Positions 6,364 through 6,943 of a DNA stretch of 6,943 nt are shown in pieces. Within the stretch, counting starts at the first letter, position 1; each line of letters begins with the position of its first letter. Where the stretch lies: NCBI GenBank assembly GCA_009835515.1, contig VXXH01000599.1, positions 1 to 6,943 on the forward strand, read 5' to 3'. The notes under the pieces were generated by a model. It was not told the origin of the DNA, made no database searches, and worked only from the letters and a program-made list of their open reading frames with translations. Origin of the DNA: Candidatus Poribacteria bacterium (GTDB taxonomy: Bacteria > Poribacteria > WGA-4E > WGA-3G). The position numbers and the translations under genes are program-made.

Positions 6364-6943
6364 ATGTTGGTATCTGTAATCATTCCCGCGTTCAACGAAG
6401 AGCAAACGATTAAGCAGGTCGTCGAGGCTGTGCATTCACTGCCGATTGAAAAACAGCTTATTGTTGTCAACGACGGGTCCACTGATGGTACGCACAAAGC
6501 ACTTGAAGACCTACAAGCAGTTTATGCGTTAACGGTTGTACATTGCCAAGAGAATAGCGGCAAAGGTTTTGCGATTCGGAGTGGGCTTCCGCATGTGGAA
6601 GGGGAAGCGGTCGTTATCCAGGATGCCGATATGGAGTTGTCTCCTGCAGATTTATCTGAACTCCTAAAGCCACTTGAACAGGAAGGTATTCAAGTCGTCT
6701 ACGGATCGAGGTTTCTAAATGGGCGCGGGAATGCGAGTTTTCATAATTTCATAGCAAACCGCCTCCTTGCCACCTACACGAATCTCCTTTACGGGTGCCG
6801 GATTACGGATGAATCTACGGGCTATAAAGCCTTTTCCACAGAATTAATAATGCGACTGAATTTGACATGTGAAGGCTTCGAATTCTGTCCCGAAGTCACG
6901 GCAAAAATCTTACGCGCGGGGCATCGCATTCATGAGGTACCCG
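6364..6943 (+). CDS. Family-2 glycosyltransferase, DPM1/polyprenol-phosphate sugar transferase-like (3' end outside window)
   Basis: The reading frame opens at ATG 6364 and runs off the right edge after 193 codons, so only the N-terminal part is visible. Family-2 (GT-A) motifs are plain: IIPAFNEE (6-13), VVNDGSTDGT (34-43), NSGKGFAIRSGL (64-75), the metal- and nucleotide-sugar-binding QDADME (86-91, DAD at 87-89), VYGSRF (112-117) and TDESTGYKAF (148-157), followed by GFEFCPEVTAKIL (171-183). This layout is that of enzymes moving a sugar from a nucleotide donor, often to a polyprenyl-phosphate carrier at the cytoplasmic membrane face. The donor and acceptor are not readable here. GGGGG (6348-6352) lies 11 bases before the ATG and serves as a plausible ribosome binding site. 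It starts 27 bases after the SDR stop on the same strand, so the two are probably co-transcribed. Whether C-terminal membrane helices follow cannot be seen. Confidence 0.92.
   Translation, partial: MLVSVIIPAFNEEQTIKQVVEAVHSLPIEKQLIVVNDGSTDGTHKALEDLQAVYALTVVHCQENSGKGFAIRSGLPHVEGEAVVIQDADMELSPADLSELLKPLEQEGIQVVYGSRFLNGRGNASFHNFIANRLLATYTNLLYGCRITDESTGYKAFSTELIMRLNLTCEGFEFCPEVTAKILRAGHRIHEVP

Overview
The window looks like a piece of a free-living or symbiotic bacterial chromosome. Protein-coding density is high and GC is moderate: the 60-base lines I counted run from about 38 to 67 %. The lipoprotein signal and peptide-type ABC transporter genes are typical of bacteria. Degenerate AACTGAC-type heptads at the left end and scattered TTGTAGG/CCTACAA motifs in the spacer remind me of repeat-rich uncultured lineages such as Candidatus Poribacteria. 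That placement is recollection, not proof.

Layout, left to right. Positions 10-73 hold a heptad repeat arranged as an imperfect inverted repeat. A four-gene minus-strand operon follows, transcribed from about 5136 down to 71. It encodes an OppD/DppD-type ATPase, an OppF/DppF-type ATPase, a fused nucleotidyltransferase-HEPN (MNT-HepT-like) protein, and a large family-5 substrate-binding lipoprotein. The genes are packed tightly: 11 bases, then a 1-base TAATG overlap, then TAAAATG with 1 base between genes. No permease (OppB/OppC) gene is in the window. A roughly 450-base divergent spacer (5098-5544) carries one near-consensus sigma70-type promoter for each direction. A perfect 9-bp inverted repeat straddles the -35 box of the operon promoter. 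To the right, on the plus strand, lie an SDR oxidoreductase with substituted catalytic Tyr and Lys, and a family-2 glycosyltransferase (DPM1-like) cut by the window edge.

How the parts fit: the left operon supplies the ATPase pair and the substrate receptor of a peptide/nickel-class importer whose membrane subunits must be encoded elsewhere. The MNT-HEPN fusion is the least expected member. It resembles both halves of the MntA/HepT toxin-antitoxin system joined in one chain, placed between transporter genes and apparently co-translated with them. Its HEPN motif keeps Arg and Tyr but has Asn where the catalytic His is expected. This is the best candidate for an undescribed arrangement. The right-hand pair probably forms a separate transcription unit involved in lipid, sugar or envelope metabolism.
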